Below, piece after piece: positions 11,734 to 23,199 of a stretch of DNA of 64,000 bases. The position numbers and the translations under genes are program-made. Position 1 is the first letter of the stretch. Each line of letters opens with the position of its first letter. The stretch lies in the NCBI RefSeq assembly GCF_002288925.2, contig NW_022098000.1, positions 17,244,889-17,308,888 on the forward strand, given 5' to 3'. The DNA comes from Delphinapterus leucas. Taxonomy: Eukaryota > Chordata > Mammalia > Artiodactyla > Monodontidae. The notes beneath the pieces are model-generated. The model did not search any database. It worked only from the letters and a program-made list of their open reading frames with translations, and was not told where the DNA came from.

Positions 11734-12439
11734 AACGTGTGCCCTGGATCTGGAAATTAAGAAAGCATTCCATTCCCACTGTGGAGCAGTGACAGGATCT
11801 TTATTGAAGTGACTTTCTGTAGCGTCCAGACACCAGGGCTATTCTTAGAACAACCAAAAAAAGCATGGAGCTGCCTAAAAATAATGATGACTCAACACCT
11901 AGAGGCGTCAATGATGTAACGTTGTCAAAGAACACCCTCTCTCCTCACAGGTTGCAGTTTTTAAAATAAGCAAGCTCACAGCTCCTCTTTGGAGGAAGGC
12001 AAACATTTCACACTCTGAAGGAGAAAATGAGGACAGGTGGGTCACAGAATGTTCCATCCATGCAGCCATCCAGCCATGCCTGTCTCCATGGCTGGATTTA
12101 CTTGGCGAAGAGCAAGCTACTGCCAAAGTCAACGTCAGTTCTTCCCCTCTGCTACCCTCACTCATCAGCGGTCCTGTCCAAACAGGCCCCCGTGAGACAG
12201 GACAACGATGCTCATTACACAACAGGCAGGCCTGAAGAATCCTGTCTACAAGTCGCCACAGCCAGCACATTCTATGGCAAAGGATGGGTCCATTTAGAGA
12301 CGCTTGTCTGGGTGCAAGGCAGAGCTCAAAACAAAACACAAAAATACATCCCTGAGATTCCAGAGCCTTCTCTTCCCCTCTGAGGTGGCCCATTCTCTGG
12401 CTCCTTTAATATGCTGTGTCTACCTTAATCTCTTACTTC
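11734..12439. other. No gene seen
   Basis: Unique-looking sequence. Overlapping opposite-strand open frames (161 codons on the minus strand at 11908-12393, 118 on the plus strand at 12027-12383) have no recognisable domain and no exon context. Confidence 0.5.
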
Positions 12440-12590
12440 AGCCAACCTGTCCTCTAATTATCAGATCCCAGTCAACATTAAGCTTCCTGAGGTCTTGCAT
12501 CTCATTCGATCTTTGTACTCCCAAGGCCAAGACCAATACTTGGGATACAACAGATTTTCAATAATTGTTAAATAATCAATGGATGGATTG
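12440..12590 (+). mobile_element. LINE-2 3' end
   Basis: L2-like order: TTAAGCTTCCTGAGGTCTTG, GTACTCCCAAGGCCAAGACC, and an end with CAACAGATTTTCAATAATTG. Confidence 0.6.
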
Positions 12591-14454
12591 AGTGCATTGC
12601 TTAAGGTGGTACTCTTTCCCCTAGATAGCATATTCATGAGCCACTGCCCTGCCCTGGGTATGTAGATTAGGTATCTTAGGATATCTTAGCATATATCTTA
12701 AGGATACCATATCTCCTGAGGGTATGTTCATTAAAAAGGGAATTCTCGATCAGAAAATAGTCTTCAAGTTCCAAAAGACTCTAGGCCACTGTAGGAGATA
12801 TTTGGGGACAAGATGATCCTCATGCCATCGAGCCTCTGTTCAACAAAGCAGGAGTCAGGGGTTTGAGAGTCAGGGCTGGGGGCATTATAAATAGGCATAA
12901 TGAAACAGCTCTGCGTCTTATTTAATACACTTAGGTCTTACATGTGCAGTGAGTGTTTCTTTTTCAAAAAGGTGACCTCGTTGCAACCATGCCTTCATCG
13001 TGCATTTCTGGAATTCCCAAGAGTCCCAAGCTCGAGAAAAAAAGGAGCCCTTTGCTCAGACATGTGAACTCAGAGGTGCTTGTTTAGGGGAAAGACAACC
13101 CCACTGGAGCCAGGAGTCCAGCTGTCGACAGGAAGCAGGGCAAAGGCCAGGTGAGGAAACCCAGTGTAGACTCCCTTTCACCTCCTCTTTCTAAATCACC
13201 ATGTCCCCATCCTCCCGACTCCCACGTGTAGGGCAGGATTATCTGTAGGAAGCAGATGTAATGAAAGCCCGTTATCAGTGCCATATTTCTGACAATGAAG
13301 ACTCTCCTTTCTCTGAAATTTTCAGGAGAGGCTATTTGAAGAGCTAAAGTCCTTCCTCTTCTATGCTCCTTGCAAAGCCTTGAACTTCACTGACACAGTG
13401 ATTCACTGCAAGTGGACTTCTGTTCCGAGTTTTTCCACTGGAGACAACACAATACCAATACCAGGTCTTGAAACTGCAGTACCTTCCCAAGAAATAATTT
13501 GGCTCTAGGCCTTTAGGGTTCAAAAGCAGTGATTTAGTATAAGAACAAACTTAAATACACATATTCTCAAATGGCTTATACATGTTCATTTTCTCACAAA
13601 TTAATAGTAGCATAAGGATCAGCTTGAAGAATCAAACTTAAGAAACAGTTACGTGACCAGGTGCTTTTCTAAAAACACGCAGACCCCACCTGCTGTGGAA
13701 GGTGCTGTTGTTAATTATGATGGCCACGCTTCATTTTTCCCTTGAAGATGTTTGAAAACTATTCTTCCAACCAACATGAGTTATAGCAAAAGAACTGTGC
13801 ATGTGTGTGTTATTCTAAAAATATATAATTTACTAATTTAGGTGTTTTTTTTTTGATTCACAGTGGAATTTCAAACATCTGCAAAATACACCTTAGTAAT
13901 TCCTGGCCAGCCTCCTTCCATGTTTCATAAAACAATATGAACAAATAAAAATATGAACAACATCTGATCAGATAATTCAGAAGAAATTTTTGCACTGCAC
14001 ATACACACAATTAGGTTAATGCAAGAGAAACAGAATATCAAGACCAATAAGAATAAAAGGAGTGGCTATGGCTGAGTATTCATTTTTATTTTGAGCTCCC
14101 TGGGAAGACGTAAGTTACATAATTCTCCTAATGAGAAAAATACCAGTTCCCCAGAGTCAACAGAGTTTTCTTGGCACTATCTTCTAAAAGAAACGCATCA
14201 CCTGAACTTTAAATGGGGAACAGTGAACCACATGTGTCCTACAACAAATGCAGAAACAGCTTTCATGTGGCAAAAACTGAGATTAACTTTCCTGAAACTG
14301 AAGGCTAGGGCAACTTCATTAGGACCCTACAAAGAGTTGGCTAAATGAAGCCTTTCTTTCACCTAGGTTTACATGGTTTTAGAAAAGCTCTTCCTTCCTG
14401 GAACCAGAGATAGTCACAGGTTTATCTGGTGGGGAGAAGAGCGAAGGAGGAAGA
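12591..14454. other. No gene or confident repeat
   Basis: Unassigned sequence with a short T8 tract near 13846 and AT-rich stretches. Open frames are short and without motifs. Confidence 0.5.
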
Positions 14455-14682
14455 GGCCAACGTTTACCAAGAAGATCTAGTCTTATGCCACCTCCTTGAT
14501 CCATGTCACCTCGTTTAATCACACAACAAACCTATAAAGAAGGTATGGGGAACTCATCTCATCAAGGAGGGAACTGAGATTCAAAGGTGTTAAGGTGGTC
14601 AAGATCATGTAATTAGGATGTAGATGAGGCAGGAATTGGACCCAAGTGCATCTGAACCCAAACCCTCTCTCTGCTCTCCCGC
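14455..14682 (-). mobile_element. MIR SINE
   Basis: Reversed MIR: CATGTCACCTCGTTTAATCA, GGAGGGAACTGAGATTCAAA, GGTGGTCAAGATCATGTAAT, and AGGAATTGGACCCAAGTGCA. Confidence 0.75.
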
Positions 14683-14699
14683 CTCTGTGTCAGTGCCCC

Positions 14700-14795
14700 T
14701 GTTAGGTCCAGAGCTGGACAGTGCAGGGCACAGAAGGACGAGGAACTTGCTCTGCTGCCCTCAAGATACTTACAATCATCCAGTTGGACTAGGCA
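14700..14795 (-). mobile_element. LINE-2 fragment
   Basis: Short reversed L2 block (GCTGCCCTCAAGATACTTAC, AATCATCCAGTTGGACTAGG). Confidence 0.5.
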
Positions 14796-14913
14796 ATCCA
14801 TAAGGTGGTGCACGCTATGTATAAATAATACACTAAATAGTATGGAGTTCATAATAGCCACAAATCTGGTGGGAAACTGTAGGCTCTGAACAAAGCATAA
14901 GAAGTGATATTTC

Positions 14914-15130
14914 GGGCTTCCCTGGTGGCGCAGTGGTTGAGAGTCCGCCTGCCCATGCAGGGGACGCGGGTTCGTGCCCCGGTCCGGGAAGATCCCACAT
15001 GCCATGAAGTGGCTGGGCCTGTGAGCCATGGCCGCTGAGCCTGCGCGTCCGGAGCCTGTGCTCCGCAACGGGAGAGGCCACAAAAGTGAGAGGCCCGCGA
15101 ACCGCAAAAAAAAAAAAAAGTAAAAAAAAA
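14914..15130 (+). mobile_element. CHR-2 type SINE (left member of the composite)
   Basis: Full length from GGGCTTCCCTGGTGGCGCAG to the A-tail, which reads A13, GT, A10. The body carries a few changes (GCCATGAAGTGG instead of GCCGCGGAGCGG). The long minus-strand frame at 14613-15176 is a by-product that crosses this SINE. Confidence 0.95.
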
Positions 15131-15368
15131 ATGATGGCTTAGATATACACTGGTTGACATAGAAAGATATTCTCAATGTATTGGATTGAGTTATTTAAAC
15201 AGCATGTTATAAAACACTATAAATATTCAAATGTTCTAATCTATTTTACAATGTCTTCATTACTTTTTAGTTACTTTTGTAATAAAATAACTAGTCGTAT
15301 TGTGGATAATAGATAAATGAGCAAAGTACTGAGATAATTCACAAATGAAGAAATAAAAATGGCCAATA
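15131..15368 (+). mobile_element. Spacer between the two SINEs, probably old L1 sequence
   Basis: AT-rich. Its right end (AAATGAGCAAAGTACTGAG, then AATTCACAAATGAAG and AAAATGGCCAATA) resembles ORF2 of an old mammalian L1. A stretch near 15160-15225 resembles an old L1 3' region. It holds three T4 or T5 runs, which would normally stop Pol III. Confidence 0.4.
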
Positions 15369-15571
15369 GGGACTTCCCTGGTGGCACAGTGGTTAAGAAT
15401 CCACCTGCCAATGCACGGGACACAGGTTCGTGCCCCGGTCCGGTAAGATCCCACATGCTGCAGAGCGGCTGGGCCCGTGAGCCATGGCCGCTGAGCCTGC
15501 GCGTCCGGAGCCTGTGCTCCGCAACGGGAGAGGCCACAGCAGTGAGAGGCCCGCGTACCGCAAAAAAAAAA
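15369..15571 (+). mobile_element. CHR-2 type SINE (right member of the composite)
   Basis: Complete copy starting GGGACTTCCCTGGTGGCACA and ending CGTACCGC plus A12. Its head (GACTTCC, GTTAAGAATCCACCTGCC) is of an older flavour than its left neighbour, so the two are not simple duplicates. Confidence 0.95.
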
Positions 15572-15586
15572 AAGAAGTGATATTTC

Positions 15587-17236
15587 AACACGTTTGATGA
15601 AAAATCTTAACTATGTCATCTGATCAATGGGTCTCCCCCTCAAAACATTGATAGAGATGCTGGCTTTTATGTTTAAAACGATGGTTATGCTATAAAATAG
15701 AACATTCCCAGTAAAATAGAACATGATCCAAATATTCCCAGAAACTGATCAAACTTAAAAAGACAAACTACATGTTATATTTCTATATATTCTGATAGGG
15801 GAGTATGGCTGAGTAGACAATAATGAAATACATGTAGAAGCAGCACCCTAATAACCCCACTCTCACCGAGTAAACGTCACGTGATACTAATGGAATCGGC
15901 AATTGGCTCATCTATATCACACTGATCTCATCCATTGAGCTAAATGTCAGGCCTGCAACGAAAGATACCTTGGCAGAGTTTTAAAGTTCATGTCCAAAAT
16001 CTCTGACTTTCTCTGGTTATCTCTAAGTTGGCTAAGAATTTCGTGACCGCGAAACTGGGACCAGAGTCAAAAAAGCCGAAAAAGGCCAGGTGAAGCCCAG
16101 GCCAACTTTAGCTGGTGAGCGCGAGGAAAAATAACAATAAGTCTTATTCTTCCCCCGCCCTTCCCCTGGGCTCCATCTCCAAATCCACATCTTAAAAAAA
16201 GTAATGTTCTTAGGCAAGAGAACGCAATAATTATCCTTGAATTTATAAATCCTTTTAAACTGGAAATAATTGACAATGATCATATGAGACCGGGAACACT
16301 GTGATGGGTGTGCCTTTTGTGCATTTCTCAAGAGCTCCTGGTCCGGGAAGAGAGTAGAGGATGAAATCCAGCCTGCCCTCCACCTGTCAAGCCAACCACA
16401 ACTGCTCAGGCCTTCATCTACCCCATCAGCTGAGAGGAAAGGGTGCCGTTTTTACAAATTCACCTGCCTTGCCTCAGGCTGTGTGCCCTAAGACAGCTTC
16501 TGCCCGTGGAAGCCCCTTCTAACAAGTCACAGAGTCACTGAACAGGCTACGAGTAGCTCTGATGGAAACCATATGAACTGGGCTCCAAGCACCTTCATTT
16601 TTCCAAAAAGGGAAGAAAGCTCCAAGTCCCTCTTTAATAGCATCCCAGACTCCTCAGAACATGGCAGCCGTTTTTCCCCAGGTTCCATCAGGAATACACG
16701 CTCACCCACTCTTTTGGCACAGAAACCAAATACTCTCAGCTCTCTGTGCTTCGGGCTTAATTCTTCCCACTGCCTCAATTATTTCCAGGTTGTTAAGTGG
16801 GGCATTTCGAGTGGCTTGTCAGGCGCCTGAGCCCCAGGGGGTCACTCAGTGCTGTGGAGAAGCAAGCCACTAAATATGCCTCTGGAATATTTTAGTCACT
16901 TCAAGAAAGGTTAAGGTTCCAGAGAATGTCCTACAGCAGCTTTCGAATCTGCCCCACGCTGGGCTGTCATCTGGCAGGTGTCCCCAAGTGATTAGCGGTG
17001 ACTAATTATGGTTCCCAGTAATTGTCCAGAGAAAAGAGAAAACAGGACCAACTTACTGAGTACAATGATAGGCACTGTCTTTTTGCAATTTAAACATTCT
17101 TGAAAACAACAAAGAAAGCTGTAAATGTCACCTCCACCTGTAAAGGATGGCACAAGAGAAACGGTGACACTCCTAAGTATATTCCTTGGATATTTGGTAT
17201 CTAATTTAACAAGTTCCTGCTTTAATACTTAAAATG
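15587..17236. other. No gene or confident repeat
   Basis: Unique-looking sequence. Open frames up to 99 codons have no recognisable motif. The region around 16980-17040 is AT-rich with TAATTA-type words that could suit homeodomain factors, but this is weak. Confidence 0.45.
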
Positions 17237-17244
17237 AATGCTTG

Positions 17245-17491
17245 TGGACATATATACACTACCAAATGTAAAATAGATAGTGGGAAGCAACCGCATAGCA
17301 CAGGGGGATCAGCTCGGTGCTTTGTGACCACCTAGAGGGGTGGGAGGGAGGGAGACGCAAGAGGGAGGAGATATGGGAACATATGTATATGTATAACTGA
17401 TTCACTTTGTTATAAAGCAGAAACTAACACACCATTGTAAAGCAATTATACTCCAATAAAGGTGTTAAAAAATAATAATAAATAAATAAAT
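17245..17491 (+). mobile_element. 5'-truncated L1 tail with target-site duplication
   Basis: L1 3'UTR only (GGACATATATACACTACC to CCAATAAAGGTGTT, then AATA repeats). The flanks AAAATGAATGCTTG (17231-17244) and AAAATTAATGCTTG (17492-17505) match at 13 of 14 bases. Compared with the sibling tails it lacks one copy of AGCTAG and a short AGGGAGGG block. Confidence 0.9.
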
Positions 17492-17927
17492 AAAATTAAT
17501 GCTTGGTTATCCTTTCCCCACCCTTAGGTCACAATGGTTCACTTCATTTTTATTTTTTGCAACCTATATTCAGTGACACAAACTACAGATAACAATTTAA
17601 TCTGCTTGTTTGTCCTTTGGTACGTATCCTCAGCATGAATTTTTCAACCAGCTTTAAACTATCCCCATAACAAGATTCCTAAGGTCTTCTAAAGCACTGG
17701 ATTTCATCTTTCCTTGCTGCCTTTTCTTTTTTTCTTTTCTTATATCTCTCTTTTCTTCTCTAGGAGTGATTATGGAAACAAATGTGTTTAAGACGCTTAA
17801 TTTTTACTCTCTTGGCTTAGTAAATAGGTCAGTCACTTCTAAAAACTTAAAACACCATGTAAATATAAATTGACATGTAAAACACGTTTATTCATATGAA
17901 TGTTATATCTTAACTGCAAGAGTGCTA

Positions 17928-18126
17928 TTTTTTTTTTTTTTTTTTTTTTTTGGTACGCGGGCCTCTCACTGTTGTGGCCTCTCCCGTTGTGGAGCGCAGG
18001 CTCAGCGTCCATGGCTCACGGGCCCAGCCGCTCCGCGGCATGCGGGATCCTCCCAGACCGGGGCACGAACCCGTGTCCCCTGCATCGGCAGGCAGACTCT
18101 CAACCACTGCGCCACCAGGGAAGCCC
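17928..18126 (-). mobile_element. CHR-2 type SINE with a small internal deletion
   Basis: Reverse orientation: poly-T, then GGTACGCGGGCCTCTCACTG, ending CCACCAGGGAAGCCC. Compared with the other copies, a short block including CGGACGCGCAGG is missing next to a repeated GCAGGCTC. No clear target duplication. Confidence 0.93.
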
Positions 18127-18364
18127 TCTCTGTCTTATATTCAATACGTTTTGGCTTGAATGTTATGCTGATAGACAGCCACCTTTATTTCTAGAATCTG
18201 TTTTCCATGGTAGAATTTAGAGATGGAGATGTACGGTGGGTAATGAACTAGACTTCAACGTCCAGAAGCGTCACTCGGCTCTTTGCTGTTTCTCTAATTA
18301 ATCAGCCGATCCTGGCAAATTCATCCCTCTGTATCTTCGTTTAGTCACCACTGAAGTGGAGGTC

Positions 18365-18500
18365 CGATTCAACATTGATTACCTACAATGTGTGAGATCC
18401 AGCAAGGTGCTGGAAATACAACGAAGGAGAATACAAATTTTGACTGCCTTCCAGAATTTCAGGGTATAGAGAGGAAGAATACAAATGAAGAGAGGCAAAA
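18365..18500 (-). mobile_element. LINE-2 3' end
   Basis: Reversed L2 tail: GATTACCTACAATGTGTGAG, CAAGGTGCTGGAAATACAAC, GACTGCCTTCCAGAATTTC. Confidence 0.6.
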
Positions 18501-18769
18501 CACGTGGGGGTGGCATAAATGTTTTACAACGGAAACTCCTCTGAGTTAAAGACAACCACTTGCATGGAACAGTAACTCTCTCCCTGATGGGCTAGGAGTC
18601 TTTCCTCGGGACCCAGACCAGACCATTAGTCAGGAACCAGGTGAAGGGATGAGGGCAGGATGAGCAGTGACCGCAGGTCAAGGTCAGAGGCTTTCAACTG
18701 TAGACACTCAAAGAAGGAGACTCAGAGACTGTCAGAGTTTGACTCGGGAAGGTCACTCAGGCAGTATCC

Positions 18770-18905
18770 ACACCAAAGGGTTGTCATGGCGATTAAAGGG
18801 CTTAATGTCTAGAAAGCATTCTGAAGAGTATCTGGCACCTTGCTACATGCTATGTAAGGTTTGCTGCTGCCATAATTAATATTATTATTATTATTATTAA
18901 ACTAA
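18770..18905 (+). repeat. MIR 3' fragment, left copy of a local duplicate pair
   Basis: Resembles the MIR 3' end (GGGTTGTCATGGCGATTAAA, TGGCACCTTGC, ending in TTATTA repeats). It is far more similar to the copy at 20748-20885 than two independent ancient MIRs should be, sharing the long words ATTAAAGGGCTTAATGTC and TAGAAAGCATTC and the downstream CTATGTAAGGTTTGCT. Confidence 0.75.
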
Positions 18906-19056
18906 GTGAATGGGCCCATCTTGTGTTCAATCCGTCTTTTGTTTCTAATAAACACAAGATCTCATTATGGGAAAAATATATTTAATCACTCTTCTTGATG
19001 GCATTCAGATTTCAGTGATGCATTCATCCTTCTTTTTGAACATGTGGTGTGAGCGC

Positions 19057-19269
19057 TTTTTTTTTTTTTTTTTCCGGTACGCGGGCCTTTCCCTTTTTTG
19101 GCCTCTCCCGTTTCGGGGCACAGGCTCCAGATGCGCAGGCTCAGCGGCCATGGCTCACGGGCCCAGCCGCTCCGCGGCATGTGGGATCTTCCCGGACCGG
19201 GGCACGAACGAACCCCTGTCCCCTGCATCGGCAGGTGGACTCTCAACCACTGCGCCACCAAGGAAGCTC
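19057..19269 (-). mobile_element. CHR-2 type SINE, diverged copy
   Basis: Reverse orientation, poly-T then CCGGTACGCGGGCC, ending CACCAAGGAAGCTC. It has a tandem GAAC duplication (GCACGAACGAACCCC) and several substitutions. The edges GAGCGCTTTTTT and GAGTGCATTTTT may be a decayed target duplication. Confidence 0.92.
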
Positions 19270-20159
19270 GAGTGCATTTTTAATACATTCTACAGGTCCA
19301 CAACCCACCGTCTGAAGTTCTTAGGGCCTGATATGATTGCAATTCAGAATTTGGGGATTTAGAATGTAACACGGTACGCATACCTCATGTTGTGTAATGC
19401 TCCATCAAGGTCTGAGGCAGTCCCCGGTGGTTAAAGACAGGAATATTTTTGCAAAGAGATGGATGAATATTCACATAAGAAGAAGCTTCTCACCAGTCCT
19501 GGTTAGATTCTGAATGAATTAGGTCAAGTGAGGTTTTGTCTTAAAGTGGGTTATAAAGAAAGTTTCCAGAGCTTTTCAGATTTCGGTACTGCAGATAAGA
19601 GATTGTGGACCTGCAGTTGTAAAGTACAAAGGGAACATTCACATGCCCCTACAGACTGGAGTAAAGGCAAATCTTATGTGGGGAATCAAGTAAAAATTGC
19701 AAATAACCAGATTAACCTTCCAAAATCCTTGAGAGTGACTGCATAATGCTGCCAGTGTTAGGCTAGATCACTGCGTCCTCAGCTGAGCTCTAGAAGGAGC
19801 TGGTTTATTATATTAGCGGTGATGTTGAATGAAAGATATACATCTTTGAACCTAGAATCACTCCAGCCGCGCACAAGGCATTGAGATGATCTATTTATGA
19901 GAAGCACAAAGCCTAAGAAACCCAAAGCACTAGGCCTCTGATCTTATGCCCTTTCTGGAAGAATACAGCCACTAATGGTTGGCAGAAATGCCCGCTTATT
20001 TAAAAAGCAAAACAAAACATAACAAAAACAAGAAAATCTTTTGTGCATGTGTACGTGTGTGTATATAAGGCATCGAGTATAGTTGAAAATATATATTAAA
20101 TGCCCCTTTGATTTTAGCATCACTGGATTTATTATGTTTGTTTTATTTGAATTGTTTTC
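19270..20159. other. No gene seen
   Basis: Unassigned. Open frames at 19528-19746 and 19944-20363 (the latter partly over L2 and MIR) have no domains. Confidence 0.45.
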
Positions 20160-20246
20160 TTTGGTAGACTTTAAATTCAATGAGTTTATGCTGTCTTGTT
20201 CACCACTGCATCCCCAGAGCCAAGCATCATACCTGTTTTCAATAAA
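20160..20246 (+). mobile_element. LINE-2 3' end
   Basis: Classic L2 end: TTGTTCACCACTGCATCCCC, AGAGCCAAGCATCATACC, TTCAATAAATATTTGTA. Confidence 0.8.
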
Positions 20247-20254
20247 TATTTGTA

Positions 20255-20365
20255 CATCAAGAGGCAGTATCGCATAATGTTTAAGAGGACAGACTCTGTA
20301 GGTTTGAATCACTGCTCTGCCACTCCAGCTGTGAAACCATGGGCAACCTCTCTGTGTAATCATAC
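20255..20365 (+). mobile_element. MIR SINE 5' half
   Basis: MIR head (GGCAGTATCGCATAATGTTT, GAATCACTGCTCTGCCACTC, AACCATGGGCAACCTCTCTG), abutting the L2 on its left. Confidence 0.75.
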
Positions 20366-20740
20366 TTACTGTATCAACCTAGGCGGACTAAGTTATATTC
20401 TAACAACAAACTCCCAGATTCCAGGGGCTTAAAGCAGCAAAGGCTTTTCTTGTTGTTGCAGTCACATTGCATGTTTATCACAGGTCACCCAGGACCCTGC
20501 TCTGTGTCATCCTTGCCCTCAGTCCCTGAGCCAAACTGTCTGAATGGCACACCTGGCACGTTGCCAGTTGCCCGAGCAGAGTGAAAAGAACATTCTTCAG
20601 TGTCAAATATTGGTAATTAAATGCTTGGCCTGGAAGTGACACAGGTCACTTCTGCTTATATCAATACATTGGGCAGAACTAGACAGAAGGGTCCAGGGAA
20701 TACAACCCTGCCACGTGCCCAGGAGGTAGAGAGGCAGAAA
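20366..20740 (+). mobile_element. Ancient interspersed repeat, family not assigned
   Basis: Recognisable mammalian repeat text: TTCCAGGGGCTTAAAGCAGC, TTATCACAGGTCACCCAGG, CCTGGAAGTGACACAGGTCA and GGCAGAACTAGACAGAAGG. I recall this from many mammal genomes but cannot name it safely. It is non-coding. Confidence 0.5.
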
Positions 20741-20747
20741 GACACCG

Positions 20748-20885
20748 CCCTCATAGGGTTGTCATGGTGATTAAAGGGCTTAATGTCTAGAAAGCATTCG
20801 GAAGAGTATGAGGCAACTTGCTACAGGCTATGTAAGGTTTGCTACTGCTGTTATATTATTATTATTACCACTGAACTAAATGATA
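20748..20885 (+). repeat. MIR 3' fragment, right copy of a local duplicate pair
   Basis: Partner of 18770-18905, about 2 kb away in the same orientation. The match begins with GGGTTGTCATGG and runs to the ATTATTATTA tail and AACTAA. The flanking sequence on both sides does not match, so the duplicated unit is about 130 bp. Confidence 0.75.
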
Positions 20886-21829
20886 CAAATTTTTTGGAGG
20901 CCAAAAACAACTCACCTTTCAAGTTTCTCTTTATTGACCTGAATTTGGCTAGAGGTTTCCTGGTGGTTTGATACACTGTTCCCCTTTAGCTACCAGTGAC
21001 TGCCAGTGTCCCATCGAGCAGAGACTTACTTATCTTCAGCACAGACACAGGGCAGCCCTCGGGGTGCCTCTCCAGCCTCACCTGTCTTAAGATGACCTTT
21101 GCAGCCCAGCTGGATGTAGAAAGGCAATCCAGGGGAAAATGCCAGAGGTTAACTGACCCCCTAATAACTTCTAGGTGTTGTCTGCTGTGAAGCTCCCGGT
21201 TCTAAATGTGTCTCATACAAAAATATTTATGCTGCAAGCTGTAGCATGCAAACAGCAATCTGCATTATCGGTTTCAGATGCCAATTTTCTCCAGCGCTGG
21301 TTCTCCTTTGTGTTATGTAAACAAATCCCAACCATCTGGACCACAACAAGCCACACTGAAGTATGTGCTCACTCCTTGCAAAAGCATCAAATCAAAATAC
21401 AATCTCACAGAATTCTGCCTAACGAAAAATTGGAGTGAACATCATGGTCTCATGAAGCTGTTTGAAAAAAATGTTCTGTAGGTGTCAGAACTTAGAATTT
21501 AAATAGGATAGCAGAAATGAGCATCTCAGAATATTTATCATACTGATAAGCAGAAACAAACATAACCAGAAGATCATCTCCTATGGCGTTACCTATATTA
21601 AGAGCAGGCCAAGTCAGTACGTTCCAAATTACCTCAATAAGGAAAAGGGCTTAGGAAAAGTGTCTCAGACAGATGGGAAAACTGAGAAGAGATTACTGCA
21701 AGACTTAACCATGATAGTCAGAAAACAAGAGCTTTATAAATTCCCACTCAGCTAAGGAAAATGTATGCTTTATAATAATTGAACAAACAAGCTAAACTCT
21801 AGGCCTTCAATATCAAGAAACAATGAATC
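20886..21829. other. No gene or clear repeat
   Basis: Unassigned sequence. An 87-codon frame at 21175-21438 has no motif. Confidence 0.45.
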
Positions 21830-22051
21830 GGGGCTTCCCTGGTGGCGCAGTGGTTGAGAGTCCGCCTGCCGATGCAGGGGACACGGGTTCGTGCCCCGGT
21901 CCGGGAAGATCCCACATGCTGTGGAGCGGCTGGGCCCGTGAGCCACGGCCGCTGAGCCTGCGCGTCCGGAGCCTGTGCTCTGCAACGGGAGAGGCCACAA
22001 CAGTGAGAGGCCCGCATACCGCAAAAAAACAAAACAAAACAAACAAAAAAA
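21830..22051 (+). mobile_element. CHR-2 type SINE with target-site duplication
   Basis: Complete element (GGGGCTTCCCTGGTGGCGCA to CGCATACCGC) with a patterned tail of CAAAA units. The exact 12-bp duplication AAACAATGAATC lies at 21818-21829 and 22052-22063. Confidence 0.96.
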
Positions 22052-22063
22052 AAACAATGAATC

Positions 22064-23191
22064 AAAAGTCTGTTTGTCAGAAAAGAAAACTTCACCCAAG
22101 CAAGTTACATATCTTACCACCTAACCACCTGGACCTCTGAAATGAAAACCAAGCATCATTTCTGATGTCTTATCTCTCAGATAATTCCAGGCTGCTGAAG
22201 GCACCTTCCCAAAGCCAAATACTTTAGACAATCCCCATGGCCAGCCTTGCCCACAGGCAGATACAAGTGCTGGAAAGCATTCTTGATTCTTTTCCCTCTA
22301 CCTAAAATTATCTGCCACCAACTTTGCACAGTGCCCCCAATGTCCACCCTTTGGGAAAGATAAACATCATCAGAATTCCTGGCTCAGATTCATGAACTTT
22401 GAACACTGTGGGAAGGATATCCTGAGAGAATGACGTACAAGGCAAGTGAGCTTTATTAAGCTAGTGGAGGGGGGAGAATGGAGGTAAAGAGAGGAACAGA
22501 AAGGTCTGGAATATAAAGAGAAACATGTGGCAGTAAAAATGGGAGGCATGAGCCTCCCCAAACATTTTTTTCCTAGAGTCCCAGTGGTCGTGCCTCTATT
22601 ATCAATTCATTTGGTATCTGATCATCTTGCTTTGTCACCCTAAACACTGTATATATAATTAAATCAAAACTGAATCTGGATCAGATTATTTGATATCCCA
22701 GAGACCGTCCACAGAATGGGGGCTATAAAATCACACCAAGCCGGAAGACTTTCTGTCTAATTTAATAACTTTCATTAGGTAGGCATGGGCTAATTATAAA
22801 ATTCACATCCTTGGCTATAAAGATGTAATCTAAATCATTTGAAACTGGTTCCACTGAACTACATCTTATTGATTTCATCTCAATATTTTATCAAGGTCAC
22901 TTTAAAACCCCATACTATTTGTTAAGCTGCGATTTACCAACTTCGTATACAAATTAAATGAGAATATTTGGTAATCCATTATTCACTCACAGATCAGAAT
23001 ATCAAAATAGATGGGGACAGATCCCCGAGAACTCTCCCCAGGCCTCTGTCTTGCTACGTAACCAATTCTGGTTCAGCTGATAAACCATTCTTGAGCAGCC
23101 TTCCTGACTGAGATTAGCTCCTTCCTAAATCTCCTTGTTTCAATCTACTGAGAATGATTTAATCAGGAAAGAATCAAAACACCCATTAAAC
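22064..23191. other. No gene or clear repeat
   Basis: Unassigned. Nothing with a recognisable domain or repeat signature. Confidence 0.45.
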
Positions 23192-23199
23192 CTCTAAGG

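Larger units (their letters stand above)
14899..15586 (+). mobile_element. Composite insertion: SINE - spacer - SINE inside one target-site duplication
   Basis: The exact 15-bp word AAGAAGTGATATTTC occurs at 14899-14913, just before the first CHR-2 SINE, and at 15572-15586, just after the tail of the second one. Neither SINE has its own matching duplication around it. The 659 bp between therefore behave as one insertion, or as one insertion later altered in its A-tail. The two SINEs share orientation. Confidence 0.75.

Noticed and set aside
11908..12393. 161-codon minus-strand and 118-codon plus-strand frames overlapping each other
   Set aside because: Mutually overlapping, no domains, no exon signals that pair with RCAN2 or another gene.
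14613..15176. 187-codon open frame on the minus strand
   Set aside because: Most of it is a translated reverse CHR-2 SINE ([20 protein letters not shown] text recurs at every SINE copy). No independent gene.
16980..17040. TAATTA-rich patch as a possible conserved enhancer
   Set aside because: Short AT-rich words are expected by chance here, and conservation cannot be judged from one sequence.
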